From: Nodosilinea sp. PGN35 | GTDB lineage: Bacteria > Cyanobacteriota > Cyanobacteriia > Phormidesmidales > Phormidesmidaceae | DNA: 64,000 nucleotides | NCBI RefSeq assembly: GCF_029109325.1 | Contig: NZ_JAQKQJ010000006.1 | Coordinates: forward strand, 176,256 to 240,255 | Direction of reading: 5' to 3' | In this document: positions 16,283 to 25,050 of the stretch, piece after piece | Layout of the letters: every line of letters begins with the position of its first letter | Numbering within the stretch: the stretch's first letter is position 1 | Notes under the pieces: generated by a model | Seen by the model: only the letters and a program-made list of their open reading frames with translations | Database searches by the model: none | What the model was told of the DNA's origin: nothing | Position numbers and translations under genes: made by a program

Positions 16283-17497
16283 ATGGCAGACGCTCCCCAG
16301 CAAATTTGTATTCTCGGCGGCGGCTTTGGTGGCCTCTACACCGCCCTGCGCCTGAGCAACCTGCCCTGGGAGGGCACCCCGCCTGCCATCACCCTGGTGG
16401 ACTGCAACGATCGCTTCCTGTTTTTGCCCCTGCTCTACGAACTGGTCACCGACGAGCTGCAAACCTGGGAGGTCGCGCCCCCCTTCATCGAGCTGCTGGC
16501 GGGCACCCCCGTTCAGTTTCGCCAGGCCGAGGTCACCGGTATCGATCTCGATCAGCACCGGGTCAGCCTCAGCGATGGGGTCACCCTCACCTACGACCGC
16601 CTTGTTCTCGCCCTGGGCGGCACCACCCCGATGGATATGGCCCCCGGCGTGGCCGAGCACGCCCTGGCCTTTCGCACCCTGCCAGACGCCTACCGGCTCA
16701 AAGAGCGCCTGCGCCATCTCGAAGCCTCCGACGCCGAGAAGATACGCGTTGCCGTGGTGGGCGGCGGCTACAGCGGGGTTGAGCTGGCCTGCAAGGTGGC
16801 CGAGCATCTGGGCGAACGGGGCCGGGTACGCCTGGTGGAGCGCACCGATATGATCCTGCGCACCTCGCCGGAGCACAACCGCGAGGTGGCCCAAAAGGCC
16901 CTCTCCGACCTGGGGGTGTGGGTCGATCTCGAAACCGCCGTCGATAACGTCACCGCCGACACCATCAGCCTCACCTTCCGCGAGCAAACCGACATTCTGC
17001 CCGTCGATCTGGTGCTGTGGACCGTGGGCACTCAGGTGAATGGGGCGATCGCCAACCTGCCCCTCAAGCACAACGAGCGGCAGCAGGTAGTGGTACAGCC
17101 CACCCTGGAGTCGGTCGATCGCCCCGGCGTCTATGCCCTGGGCGATGTCGCCGACTGCCGCGACGCCGACGGGCAACAGGTACCCGCCACCGCCCAGGTC
17201 GCCCTGCAACAGGCCGACTTTGTCGGGTGGAATATTTGGGCCAGCCTGGGCGGTGGCGAAGCCGCCGGGGCAAAAAATCGCCCCCAGCTGCCCTTCCGCT
17301 ACCGCCATCTGGGCGAAATGATGACCCTCGGCACCAGCCGCGCCACCCTCACCGGCCTGGGCATTCAGCTCGACGGCGAACTGGCCCACGTAGCCCGCCG
17401 CCTGGCCTATCTATACAGAATGCCGACCTTCTCCCACCAGGTGCGGGTAGGGCTCAACTGGATGACCAAACCCCTGCGGGATGCCCTTTCGGCCTAG
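16283..17497 (+). CDS. ndbB: NDH-2-type flavoprotein, likely demethylphylloquinone reductase NdbB
   Basis: 404 residues from the ATG at 16283; an in-frame TTG at 16277 is less likely. It has two Rossmann dinucleotide folds: the FAD site CILGGGFGGLYTALRL at the N-terminus and an NAD(P)H site VAVVGGGYSGVELACKVAE near residue 160. The second FAD contact GVYALGDVADC is near residue 280. Early residues (LSNLPWEG, FLFLPLLYELVTDELQTWE) follow the NdbB/NDC1 branch, which reduces demethylphylloquinone for phylloquinone synthesis in cyanobacteria and plants. NDH-2 dehydrogenase activity toward plastoquinone is the alternative. It overlaps the end of the convergent sulfotransferase gene by four bases. 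Confidence 0.82.
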   Translation: MADAPQQICILGGGFGGLYTALRLSNLPWEGTPPAITLVDCNDRFLFLPLLYELVTDELQTWEVAPPFIELLAGTPVQFRQAEVTGIDLDQHRVSLSDGVTLTYDRLVLALGGTTPMDMAPGVAEHALAFRTLPDAYRLKERLRHLEASDAEKIRVAVVGGGYSGVELACKVAEHLGERGRVRLVERTDMILRTSPEHNREVAQKALSDLGVWVDLETAVDNVTADTISLTFREQTDILPVDLVLWTVGTQVNGAIANLPLKHNERQQVVVQPTLESVDRPGVYALGDVADCRDADGQQVPATAQVALQQADFVGWNIWASLGGGEAAGAKNRPQLPFRYRHLGEMMTLGTSRATLTGLGIQLDGELAHVARRLAYLYRMPTFSHQVRVGLNWMTKPLRDALSA

Positions 17498-18447
17498 GGC
17501 GTTTCGCCGTGGGCCAACCACTGGGCACAGGCTGCGCCGAGCTGGGCCTCGGCCATGGTCTCGTACCACTCGCTATCTTCCTCGGTGAGAATGTCGCGCC
17601 AGCGGCCATTGGTGCCTTTGTTGATAAAGGTTTGGCCACCGCCCTCAAAGATCAGCCCCCCCAGAGGTGCAACCTGCTCAGCGTGGCGCTTCATGTAGTC
17701 AAAGGTGCAGTGCTCTACGATCGCATCCCACTGGGCCTCGGCGACGGGAATGTCGAGGAACTGGGCGATGCGGCGCATCTGCCCCGGCAGATCTTGCTTG
17801 AGCTGGGCGTAGTGTACCAGCAGCACATTGGGCAGATGGCGGACTTCCCACCACGAGCGCATGTTCTCCCACAGCGACCAGAAGGGGTAGCCGTCGCCCT
17901 GAAGCCAGTCGTGAAAGTACTGCCGAATCGAGCTGGTAGGCGGCTCCAGGGCTGGCCCTACCAGGCCCGGCGTGTTGTTCAGCAGGTCGTAGAACATGGC
18001 ATTGGCGTTGGCGTGGTGGTTGTAGAGACTCCACAGCACATCGCGCCCGTCGCGGCCAATGTAGATGTACTTCGCCTGGGGTGAAAAGACCAGAGCATCC
18101 ACGGGCAGATGGGTCTTGAGAAAGCGGCGGTGGGTTTGGGCCTCTACGGCAGCCAGTTTGACAGGGGCAGGGGGCACCCGCAGATCCATCCAGGGCGACA
18201 TATCGCCCACGTTTAGCCCCTCTTCGCCGCCAAAAATGAGCTGGGAGACGATTTGCTGCATCCAGGTGGTTCCAGATTTGCCGTAGGTAGCAATTACAAT
18301 ATCGTCGTCGCGAAACCGGAAGTCGTTCCAGATGGTGGAGTCGAAGTGGTGGCTGTGCAGCTCACGGGTCTTTACCGGCCAGCGGTGGGGGCCGACGTCC
18401 AGATCGGCAACGGCCAGTTGAGCAGGGCGAGGGCTGGCTGAGGTCAT
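17494..18447 (-). CDS. Sulfotransferase family protein
   Basis: 317 residues. The 5'-phosphosulfate loop is TYGKSGTTWMQQIV (about residues 53-66). The 3'-phosphate site is YIYIGRDGRDVLWSLYNH with the Arg and Ser in place. A C-terminal FINKGTNGRWRD fits the PAPS-binding RKGxxGDW motif of cytosolic sulfotransferases. It would move sulfate from PAPS to a hydroxyl or amine of a small molecule that cannot be named. TAGGAGACCC upstream is a good ribosome site. Confidence 0.9.
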   Translation of the reverse strand: MTSASPRPAQLAVADLDVGPHRWPVKTRELHSHHFDSTIWNDFRFRDDDIVIATYGKSGTTWMQQIVSQLIFGGEEGLNVGDMSPWMDLRVPPAPVKLAAVEAQTHRRFLKTHLPVDALVFSPQAKYIYIGRDGRDVLWSLYNHHANANAMFYDLLNNTPGLVGPALEPPTSSIRQYFHDWLQGDGYPFWSLWENMRSWWEVRHLPNVLLVHYAQLKQDLPGQMRRIAQFLDIPVAEAQWDAIVEHCTFDYMKRHAEQVAPLGGLIFEGGGQTFINKGTNGRWRDILTEEDSEWYETMAEAQLGAACAQWLAHGETP

Positions 18448-18762
18448 CGGTGGGTCTCCTAAAGAAAGGGCAAAAGGTGTAGCTTGTTACACAGCTCGAT
18501 TAGCTACAGGCAGCGGCGGCCTGTTTCCAGACGCAACAACATTCAGCCGGAACAAACTCTTAGGCGCAATGGCTGGCAGGCCTTTCTAACATTCCCGATT
18601 CGCAGGGGGTGGGGCAGTGCCACTTAAAATGAGCGTCTATTGCAGCCCATTGCCCTGCCTGACGGAGGCCAAAATTGAAAGTGTTAACCGCTGCGGCTAA
18701 GCCCTGGCCGATCTCGCCCAGCGGCCCTGCCGTTGCCCGTTCCCCCCGCTTCTGCTATCGCT
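18448..18762. other. Intergenic region without recognised content
   Basis: About 315 bp between the divergent sulfotransferase and lipoprotein genes. It must hold both promoters, but no convincing -35/-10 pair, repeat or RNA was seen. An in-frame TTG at 18733 could lengthen the next gene by ten codons but adds no signal-peptide feature. Confidence 0.4.
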
Positions 18763-19623
18763 ATGCAGCCCAAAATTCTATGCCTGGCCGCCCTCGGTTT
18801 ACTAGCGGCCTGCAGCGCCCCGCCTTCCTCTGACCCAGCACCCGAGGCCCTAAACCAGTTGCCCACCGTTGTCAGCATTACCGGCGGCCAGACTCTGGTG
18901 GTGCGCGATCGGGGCCGAGACGTGGCCACGACCCTGGCCTGTATTGCTGTGCCCGCCCAGCCCGCAGCCGCCACCGACCGGCTGACGAGCCTGCTGCCAG
19001 CGGGGCAGGCGGTGCAGATGCGGCCAGTGGCTGAGCGCGACGGGCAAACTGTGGCCGAACTCTTTCTCGGCAATCGGTCGGTGGGTCTGGAGCTGGTGCA
19101 GGCCGGGGTGGCGATGGTAGAGCCCTCGGCTACGGCGGACTGTGCCGATGCTGCCGAGGGCTACTGGCAGGCCCAGATCGAGGCGCAGCAAAACCGCCGA
19201 GGTCTCTGGGCTGACTACGATTTGGCCATCTCGGCTCCCATCGATCTAGAGCCCAACCTGTCGCTGCCGGTGCAAGCAGACTCAGGCCAATGCCCTGAAT
19301 CTGTGGATCTGTGGGCCTTTCGCAACGGGTTTGAGGGCGGGGCCAACCACATTGTGGTGGTAGATCTGCCCCAGATCGCCACGGCTCCGGCTGAGCCGAC
19401 GGCGGCCATCGCTGGCCAGGTGGTGTTTACGGCCCCACTGCGATCGCAGTTTAGCCAGTGCTCGGGCAGCGCCACCGCTGAGCAAATGGCCATGTACCAG
19501 GCGGAGTTTGCCGATGGGCAGGTGCGTTTTACCCTCAATTTGACCGGCGACGGCACGCGGGAGGTGCTGGCCTCTGGGGTTTCTGTAGATCGCCCCTACG
19601 CCTTTTGGCGCGCGGCGGAATAG
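18763..19623 (+). CDS. Lipoprotein with degenerate staphylococcal-nuclease-like domain
   Basis: 286 residues from the ATG at 18763, which gives a normal lipoprotein signal peptide (MQPKILCLAALGLLAACSA) with a lipobox LLAAC. Residues of about 35-145 follow the plan of SNase domains: VVSITGGQTLVVRDRGRD, then VAELFLGNRSVGLELVQAGVA and QNRRGLW. The catalytic positions are changed. The usual DAPE Glu is Gln66 in AVPAQ, and the GR Arg is Gln95 in RDGQTVAEL. It is probably an inactive, envelope-anchored binding version. The C-terminal 120 residues are Cys-containing (GQCPESVDLW; QFSQCSGSA) and unrecognised. Confidence 0.75.
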   Translation: MQPKILCLAALGLLAACSAPPSSDPAPEALNQLPTVVSITGGQTLVVRDRGRDVATTLACIAVPAQPAAATDRLTSLLPAGQAVQMRPVAERDGQTVAELFLGNRSVGLELVQAGVAMVEPSATADCADAAEGYWQAQIEAQQNRRGLWADYDLAISAPIDLEPNLSLPVQADSGQCPESVDLWAFRNGFEGGANHIVVVDLPQIATAPAEPTAAIAGQVVFTAPLRSQFSQCSGSATAEQMAMYQAEFADGQVRFTLNLTGDGTREVLASGVSVDRPYAFWRAAE

Positions 19624-19709
19624 ATACAGGCGATCGGGCGTGCTAGGTGGCCAATCAACTTTCAGTCGATGCCGCTGTGCCCGCAGACCGTAGAATTGCT
19701 CTGCGGCCC

Positions 19710-20282
19710 CTAGGGCTGGGGCGCTGTCTCCAGCGCCTGACGTCCCTGGGCTATAACATCGTCATAGACGGCTTCTAGGGCCGGGTTGCAGCCCCGACAT
19801 CCCGCCACCACCCGATCGGCCCAATCTAAATACTCGCGCTTGCGCTCCAGCGACCAGTCTGAGGGGGGCGAGGTAGTGATGTTTTGCACATTGGCGGTTT
19901 TGTCGGCGATTTTGAGCTGCTTTGCCGCAGGCGATAGGTGGGGGGCGTGCTCCACCTGTCGCTGTTTGCGTTCGGCCTTGGGCAGGCTCTTGTCGTCGGT
20001 GACCTCGGCCACAATCTGCCGCACCTCGGGGCCAAACTGCTGCTCTAGCTCCTCGGGAGTAGTCTCGGTGTCTTCTACCGTGTCGTGGAGAATGGCAGCC
20101 TGCAGCGTTGCCAGGTCGGTGATGCCGCCCTCGGTGGCCAAGAGCTGCGCCACCCGAATGGGATGGTTGATGTAGGGTGAGGCTTCCTTGTCTTTGCGGC
20201 GCTGGGCGCTGTGCTTGGTGGCCGCAAAGTGCAGGGCCTCTAGCAGCGCAGTCATAGGTGAAGCCATAGCGGATGGAGTCAT
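19710..20282 (-). CDS. HD-domain hydrolase of the MESH1/SpoT-like type
   Basis: 190 residues. The HD signature appears as [14 protein letters not shown], preceded by [19 protein letters not shown] and followed by the Asp in [13 protein letters not shown]. This order is that of the (p)ppGpp hydrolase domain of SpoT and of small MESH1-type enzymes, without synthetase, TGS or ACT domains. It is likely a small alarmone or nucleotide phosphohydrolase. Substrate is inferred from family. Starts at codons 6 or 10 are equally possible. It is divergent from the glutamine-synthetase-family gene. Confidence 0.85.
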   Translation of the reverse strand: MTPSAMASPMTALLEALHFAATKHSAQRRKDKEASPYINHPIRVAQLLATEGGITDLATLQAAILHDTVEDTETTPEELEQQFGPEVRQIVAEVTDDKSLPKAERKQRQVEHAPHLSPAAKQLKIADKTANVQNITTSPPSDWSLERKREYLDWADRVVAGCRGCNPALEAVYDDVIAQGRQALETAPQP

Positions 20283-20429
20283 AGGGCCGTAGAGATGCTT
20301 TTGTCTAGCATGACCGATCGGGCCGTCAATGGCATCTGCTCAGGGGCGGCTAGCTGAGCCGCCAGCCAAGCTAGGGAAAAGTGGCGCAACCTGCGGGGCT
20401 GGGTTCTAGCTCGCGTATCAGAGGCTACA

Positions 20430-20447
20430 AACTTGTTATAACAAGTT
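20430..20447. promoter_or_regulatory. Perfect 18-bp palindrome, candidate operator
   Basis: AACTTGTTATAACAAGTT is its own reverse complement over all 18 bases. It contains TATAAC at its centre and lies 48 bp before the GTG of the glutamine-synthetase-family gene and about 150 bp from the divergent HD gene. Length and symmetry suit a dimeric repressor (GntR, TetR or similar). It does not match the NtcA consensus. Only a half site (TAACAAGTT) was noticed elsewhere, at 3624-3632 before lepA. Confidence 0.55.
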
Positions 20448-20494
20448 GGCTTTACTGAGACCATCCGCTGCGTTGCAAACTAGGAGGTTCCACG

Positions 20495-21994
20495 GTGACT
20501 GGAGTGCTAACCCGGGTCGATACTTCGACCGATCTCGAGCGCTACGTCGCCGCCGAGGGGCGCGACGAACTGGTTAAGCAGGTGCGGGCCAAAATTGACG
20601 AGCTGGGCATTCAGTACATCTATTACCAGTTTGTCTCGGTCACCGGGCGCATTGTGGGCAAGGGCATTCCCGCCGACTACTGGGAAGCCACCGCCGAGAA
20701 GGGGTTTCAGCTGGTCTACGGGGCCACCGCCAACCTGGCGATGGATCGCCACGGCCAGTACCTCGGCTACGGCCCCGAAGCCGCTGAACTGGTGGCCATT
20801 CCCGACCCCGAGACCTTCTGCCAGCTGCCCTGGGACAAGCGGGTGGCGCGGGTGTACTGCGTCTGCTTTCGCAACCGCGAAGAGGAGGAGGGCGCAGCGG
20901 CATTTTTGACGGGCGACTGTCGCGGCAACCTGAAGCGCATCCATAGCGAGTTTCAGGCTAAGCACGGGCTCCAGCTGCGCCACGGCTGCGAGCCCGAGAT
21001 GATGTGGCTGAAAAAAGGCCCCGACGGCAAGCCCGACGGCGGCGTCACCAAGCCCAACTGCTACCACATTGACCAGTTTGAGGAGCTGCGCCCCGTCTTT
21101 CTACGGGTGATCGAGTACGGACGGGCCATGGGCCTCGACATGATCCAGGGTGACCACGAGGATGCGCCGGGGCAGCTGGAGCTGAACTTTATGTTCGACG
21201 ATGCCCTCAGGACCTGCGATCGCCTCACCACCTACCGCCAGATCTGCGCCCAGGTGGCCCGCGAGTTCAACCTGATCGCCTGCTTCATGTCGAAGCCGTT
21301 TATGGGGGTGTCGGCCTCGGGCTGCCACCACAACCTGTCGCTGTGGCGGGGCGGCAACGAGGCGATCAAAATGTTTGGCTTCGATAGCCTGCCCGGCCTG
21401 GAGGGCAACTTCACCTACCACCAGGGGGGCGAAAACACCTTTTTGCCGCAGGAAGGCACCTCCAAACGCATTCCCGGCCCGGTGGGGCTGCACTGCATTG
21501 GCGGCGTGATCGAGCATTTGCCCGCCCTGACGGCGATCGGCTGCTCTACGGTCAACTCCTACCGCCGCCTGTGGGATGCGGGCTTTTGGGCACCGGTCTA
21601 CTCCGACTGGGGTTACCAAAATCGCACCTGCGGCCTGCGGGTGTCGGCTCCGGGGCGCTTTGAGTACCGCGCCGTAGACTCGATGGTGAACCCCTACCTG
21701 ATGGCCGGTGCCCTTCTCAAAGCCTTTGACGATGGCCTCAGCCGCCAGCTCGACCCCGGCGAGCCCGAGCAGCGCAATATCTACGAGGCGATGGACAGCG
21801 GCAAGCAGGTGAAGAAGCTGCCCATGGCCCTCGGCGAGGCGCTGGAGGCCCTGGCTACCGACGAGGTGATCAAATCGGCGCTGCCTGGGGAAATGTACCG
21901 CATCTTCGACCAGTACAAGCGGGATGAGTGGGAGCGATTTTTGGCCACCACCACCAGCTGGGATATGGAAAACTACATGGACTGTCTGCCCTAG
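20495..21994 (+). CDS. Glutamine synthetase family enzyme (GlnA-like amine ligase)
   Basis: 499 residues from a GTG preceded by AGGAGG with seven-base spacing. It follows the glutamine synthetase fold. The beta-grasp N-terminus contains YYQFVSVTGRIVGKGIP. The catalytic metal-binding region contains EPEMMW and DHEDAPGQLELNF in place of the usual E-x-GPGQ-E. The ATP/glutamate side has SASGCHHNLSLW and NRTCGLRV. The sequence diverges from assimilatory GlnA and GlnN, so it more likely couples glutamate to another amine (polyamine, methylamine or similar). The next gene is an exported acetamidase/formamidase-family protein, which hints at an amide or amine substrate. An 18-bp palindrome upstream suggests specific control. 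Confidence 0.88.
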   Translation: MTGVLTRVDTSTDLERYVAAEGRDELVKQVRAKIDELGIQYIYYQFVSVTGRIVGKGIPADYWEATAEKGFQLVYGATANLAMDRHGQYLGYGPEAAELVAIPDPETFCQLPWDKRVARVYCVCFRNREEEEGAAAFLTGDCRGNLKRIHSEFQAKHGLQLRHGCEPEMMWLKKGPDGKPDGGVTKPNCYHIDQFEELRPVFLRVIEYGRAMGLDMIQGDHEDAPGQLELNFMFDDALRTCDRLTTYRQICAQVAREFNLIACFMSKPFMGVSASGCHHNLSLWRGGNEAIKMFGFDSLPGLEGNFTYHQGGENTFLPQEGTSKRIPGPVGLHCIGGVIEHLPALTAIGCSTVNSYRRLWDAGFWAPVYSDWGYQNRTCGLRVSAPGRFEYRAVDSMVNPYLMAGALLKAFDDGLSRQLDPGEPEQRNIYEAMDSGKQVKKLPMALGEALEALATDEVIKSALPGEMYRIFDQYKRDEWERFLATTTSWDMENYMDCLP

Positions 21995-22287
21995 TTGAAC
22001 TGTCTTGGGCGTGGTTTGTTTGTGGTGCATTGCTTCGCTTTGGCGGAGCCCCGCCTGAGCGTTATGCACCCTACGGCGCTGCTTGCCATCCCATAGAGCA
22101 AACCTGTAGCAGGCGAGATCCCAGGGTTCTGCTGCTGATGATGCTGTGCGACCCTAATTTTCCCAAAAGAACCCTGCGATCTGTACAGCGGAGTTCCTCC
22201 CTGAGGGGAAGCCCTGGGATTAAACCCAAATTAAGTTTTTGAGTATACAGAAGCCAGTCCTTTAATACAGAACCATGAAAGAGGTTT

Positions 22288-23712
22288 ATGGTCGCAAATC
22301 CTCTGAGGAAACTGAAAATGTCCGAAAATCGTAAAAGACGGTGGCTGAAGCTGTGGCCATCCCTGTTTGTAGCGACGATCGCCCTGTGTTTTGGCGCGAG
22401 CTTACTACCTGCAGGAATGCCCCGAGCCAGCGCGGCGGTGCCCCCTCTCGAAAGCACTCTACCCACCAGCTGCCCCCGGCCCGCCAGCAGCCCCCGCCAC
22501 TACAGGGTGACCGCCAGCCCCGAAACCGTACACTGGGGCTTTTACAGCAAAAATCTAGCCCCAGTCGTTTCGATCAACTCCCAGGACTATGTGACCCTGG
22601 AAACCATCACCCACCACGCAGGCGACGACTACGATCGCATGATTGCAGGCGACCCGGCGATCGAGGCGATCTACAACTGGACGGCGGGCGAAAAGACTAT
22701 CGGCGATCGCGGCCCCGGCGTACACATTCTCACTGGCCCGGTCTACGTCTGCGGGGCCGAGCCCGGCGACCTGCTGGAGGTGCGCATGGTTGACCTGAAG
22801 CTGCGGCCCAGCGGCAGCGACCCCACCAAAACCTACGGCTCCAACGCCGCCGCCTGGTGGGGCTTTCAGTACGACAACCACAGCGAAGAGCCCACCCCCC
22901 GCGAAGTCATCACCCTCTACGAGATGGACGCCACGGGCGCACAAGACTACGCCACCGCCGTCTACCGCTACCAGTGGACGCCCCAAACCACCCCCGACGG
23001 CACCGTCCACGAGACCATTGACTACCCCGGCATTGTGGTTGACCACGCCACCGTCACCGAAATTGGCGAAACCCTGGAGGGTGTCAAAGTGCCCCTGCGG
23101 CTGCACCTGGGCTCCATGGGGGTAGCCCCCAGCGAGGCTGAGGTGGTCGATTCAATCCCGCCCAGCTACTTTGGCGGCAACATCGACAACCGCAATATCG
23201 GCATTGGCACCGCCATGTACTATCCGGTCGCCGTGCCGGGGGCGCTGTTCTCCGGCGGCGACGCCCACGCCTCCCAGGGCGACTCTGAGCTAGACGGTAC
23301 CGCCATTGAGACTTCGATTACCGGCGTATTTCAGTTTGTGCTGCACAAGCAGGCCGATCTGGCGGGCACCATTCTCGAAGGGGTCAAATATCCACTGCTC
23401 GAAACCCCCGACAGCTGGATTGTCCACGGCTTTACCTACCCCAACTACCTCGCAGCCCTGGGCGAGGATGCCCAGAGCGAGATCTACACCCTTTCTTCCC
23501 TCGACCCGGCGCTGAAGGATAGCTCTGCCAAGCTGCGCGACTTCTTAATGAACGGCATGAACCTCACCGAAGACGAAGCGTTTTCGCTGATTACGGTGGG
23601 GGCCGATTTTGCCATTACCCAGGTGGTAGACGGCAACTGGGGCGTCCACGGTATTATTCCTAAGGGCATTTTTGACCCGGCAAATGTGAAACCAAAACCT
23701 GTGGCGAGCTGA
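22288..23712 (+). CDS. Exported acetamidase/formamidase family protein (FmdA-like)
   Basis: 474 residues. A Sec-type signal peptide covers about residues 1-50: basic RKRRWLKLWP, hydrophobic SLFVATIALCFGASLL, then PRASAA as the probable cleavage site. The mature part belongs to FmdA/AmdA: VHWGFYSKNLAPVVSINSQD, GVHILTGPVYVCGAEPGD, LHLGSMGV, GGDAHASQGDSELDGTAIE. The last is the conserved Gly-Asp-x-His metal region. These enzymes hydrolyse formamide or acetamide. Export is unusual for the cytoplasmic fungal and Methylophilus types. GAGG before 22288 supports that start; the ATG at 22318 is an alternative. It follows the GS-family gene after 293 bp. Confidence 0.88.
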   Translation: MVANPLRKLKMSENRKRRWLKLWPSLFVATIALCFGASLLPAGMPRASAAVPPLESTLPTSCPRPASSPRHYRVTASPETVHWGFYSKNLAPVVSINSQDYVTLETITHHAGDDYDRMIAGDPAIEAIYNWTAGEKTIGDRGPGVHILTGPVYVCGAEPGDLLEVRMVDLKLRPSGSDPTKTYGSNAAAWWGFQYDNHSEEPTPREVITLYEMDATGAQDYATAVYRYQWTPQTTPDGTVHETIDYPGIVVDHATVTEIGETLEGVKVPLRLHLGSMGVAPSEAEVVDSIPPSYFGGNIDNRNIGIGTAMYYPVAVPGALFSGGDAHASQGDSELDGTAIETSITGVFQFVLHKQADLAGTILEGVKYPLLETPDSWIVHGFTYPNYLAALGEDAQSEIYTLSSLDPALKDSSAKLRDFLMNGMNLTEDEAFSLITVGADFAITQVVDGNWGVHGIIPKGIFDPANVKPKPVAS

Positions 23713-23731
23713 GGAATTGTAGCGCACAATT

Positions 23732-23780
23732 TATAGCCATAGTCACGCTCGTCAAGACATCAAAAGCCTCCAAAACGTTC
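23732..23780 (+). repeat. Half copy of MITE-like element
   Basis: TATAGCCATAGTCAC and AAAAGCCTCCAAAACGTTC match the left half of the full elements at 57397, 58542 and 59139. The right half is absent. It directly abuts the terminator hairpin after the FmdA-like gene. Confidence 0.65.
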
Positions 23781-23823
23781 AGCAGAGACCCAACTCCACT
23801 AGAAATCAGGTCTCTGCTTTTTG
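23781..23823 (+). terminator. Rho-independent terminator after the FmdA-like gene
   Basis: AGCAGAGACC (23781-23790) pairs perfectly with GGTCTCTGCT (23809-23818) across an 18-base loop and is followed by TTTTTGC. It lies 70 bp after the stop at 23712 on the coding strand. Confidence 0.8.
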
Positions 23824-23977
23824 CTGGCTGGCAGCAGTCTATTGGGTTAGAACAAGCCTGACCCAGGCGCATTGCAGGGCAAAATCTCTACCGGGGAATC
23901 TCACTATTAAGTGCTCTAACTCAATCGACGGCTGCAATAGTAACTGCTGGCTGTCAGTGGTAAGCGCCACTGCTTTT

Positions 23978-24081
23978 TATAGCTGTAGCCAGTCTGGTTA
24001 AAACAATTTCCCCAGGAACGCTCAAACGTTTGAACGTTCCTAGGGATGCTGAATATTTTAGCCCAGTTGACTATGGCTATA
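23978..24081 (+). repeat. MITE-like palindromic element, full copy
   Basis: It begins TATAGCTGTAGCCAG and ends GACTATGGCTATA. The core is CTCAAACGTTTGAACGTTCC. Arms and core are arranged as in the copies at 57397-57500, 58542-58644 and 59139-59245. It has no open frame and is about 104 bp long. It fills the space before the 3' end of the rhodanese-like gene. Confidence 0.75.
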
Positions 24082-24131
24082 GCTGAGCTTGACCGGTGGG
24101 CTCAGGGTAGAAAAAGGCCACCGGAGAAAGC

Positions 24132-24689
24132 CTAATCTTTAATGGGAGAAGAGAAGGCCAAAACGCCTTCGGTAGAGCCCCCAATGGCTTTCCAGGCAGA
24201 CAGTCCGCCCTGGAGTACAGCAACGTTAGCGTACCCTGCCTGGCGCAGTTGACCAGCCGCGTCGTCAGCACTGTCGCCGTAGACGTAGATATCACGCTTA
24301 CTTTCTAAAACAGACTCGATGCCGCCGGGAATTTGGTCGATGGGCATAGGCACGGCACCGGTAATACGCTCATTATTGAAGTCTTCCCGACTGCGTACAT
24401 CCAGAATAGTCAGGGCTGGTTCACCCCAATTCAGGCGCTTGAGCAGCTCTTCGGGCGATGCCTGGCTCGACGGCGTATTGGGAGGGGTCGGCAGGGGCTT
24501 GGTTAGCGTAGCCTTGGCGGACTCAACTTGGTCAGGAACTTGATGAGAGGCATCGTCGGCTTGGCGAGCTAGATTTTCAGCTCGCTCAGGCACCTGGCTA
24601 GCAGCATCCTCTGCACGATTAGTCAGATTTTCGGCCTGGTTGGCGGCCTGATCAACAACATTATCGGCTTGTTCAGAAAGGTTAGTCAT
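24132..24689 (-). CDS. Rhodanese-like protein lacking the catalytic cysteine
   Basis: 185 residues. The first 65 form a charged helix with repeats of NQAENLTNRAEDAASQ and ERAENLARQADDASHQ, similar to LEA or CsbD-type stress helices. Residues of about 85-175 are a rhodanese fold: LTILDVRSREDFNNERITGA, then LQGGLSAWKAIGG. The loop that normally holds the active Cys reads YVYGDSADDAA, with Gly138 at the Cys position, so sulfurtransferase activity is unlikely. It may be a binding or scaffold version. The neighbouring gene encodes a general-stress-type protein, which fits a stress role. Confidence 0.85.
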   Translation of the reverse strand: MTNLSEQADNVVDQAANQAENLTNRAEDAASQVPERAENLARQADDASHQVPDQVESAKATLTKPLPTPPNTPSSQASPEELLKRLNWGEPALTILDVRSREDFNNERITGAVPMPIDQIPGGIESVLESKRDIYVYGDSADDAAGQLRQAGYANVAVLQGGLSAWKAIGGSTEGVLAFSSPIKD

Positions 24690-24870
24690 AGATTACCTCT
24701 ATCATTGTCAATGTTCTTAACTTATCGGACAAACTCTAAAGGCTCATCCATCAGCGGACATAATCCGGATTGGAGTTATTGAATCTCAAGTAGTCGCCAT
24801 AGGGTCGCCATAGCTATTTGACTGATCTGAGACACTGTGTCGGTTCTCAGTGCTGTATACCCCCGATTTT

Positions 24871-24897
24871 TAGGGGCATTGCAATGCAATGCCCCTA
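24871..24897. repeat. Palindromic repeat TAGGGGCATTGCA
   Basis: TAGGGGCATTGCA, one base, then TGCAATGCCCCTA: a perfect 13-bp stem. It is the only structure seen in the 361-bp gap 24690-25050 between the stress protein and the rhodanese-like gene. No U-run follows on either strand. Confidence 0.8.
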
Positions 24898-25050
24898 CAG
24901 AATCTCTGTTTTGTCGGGGTTTCCCAAAGCGGATTTGATGCGGGGATCTCTACTCAGTTGATCGACGGCACCGTGCCTGTAAAAGCGTCAAAAACCGCAT
25001 TTCAAACACCTCTCATAGGGGCGATCGCTGTTTTTTTTTGAAGTGGGAGC

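Noticed and set aside
25022..25045. T-run after GCGATCGC near the stress gene considered as a terminator
   Set aside because: The run is on the wrong strand for the minus-strand gene and no stable stem precedes it on the plus strand.
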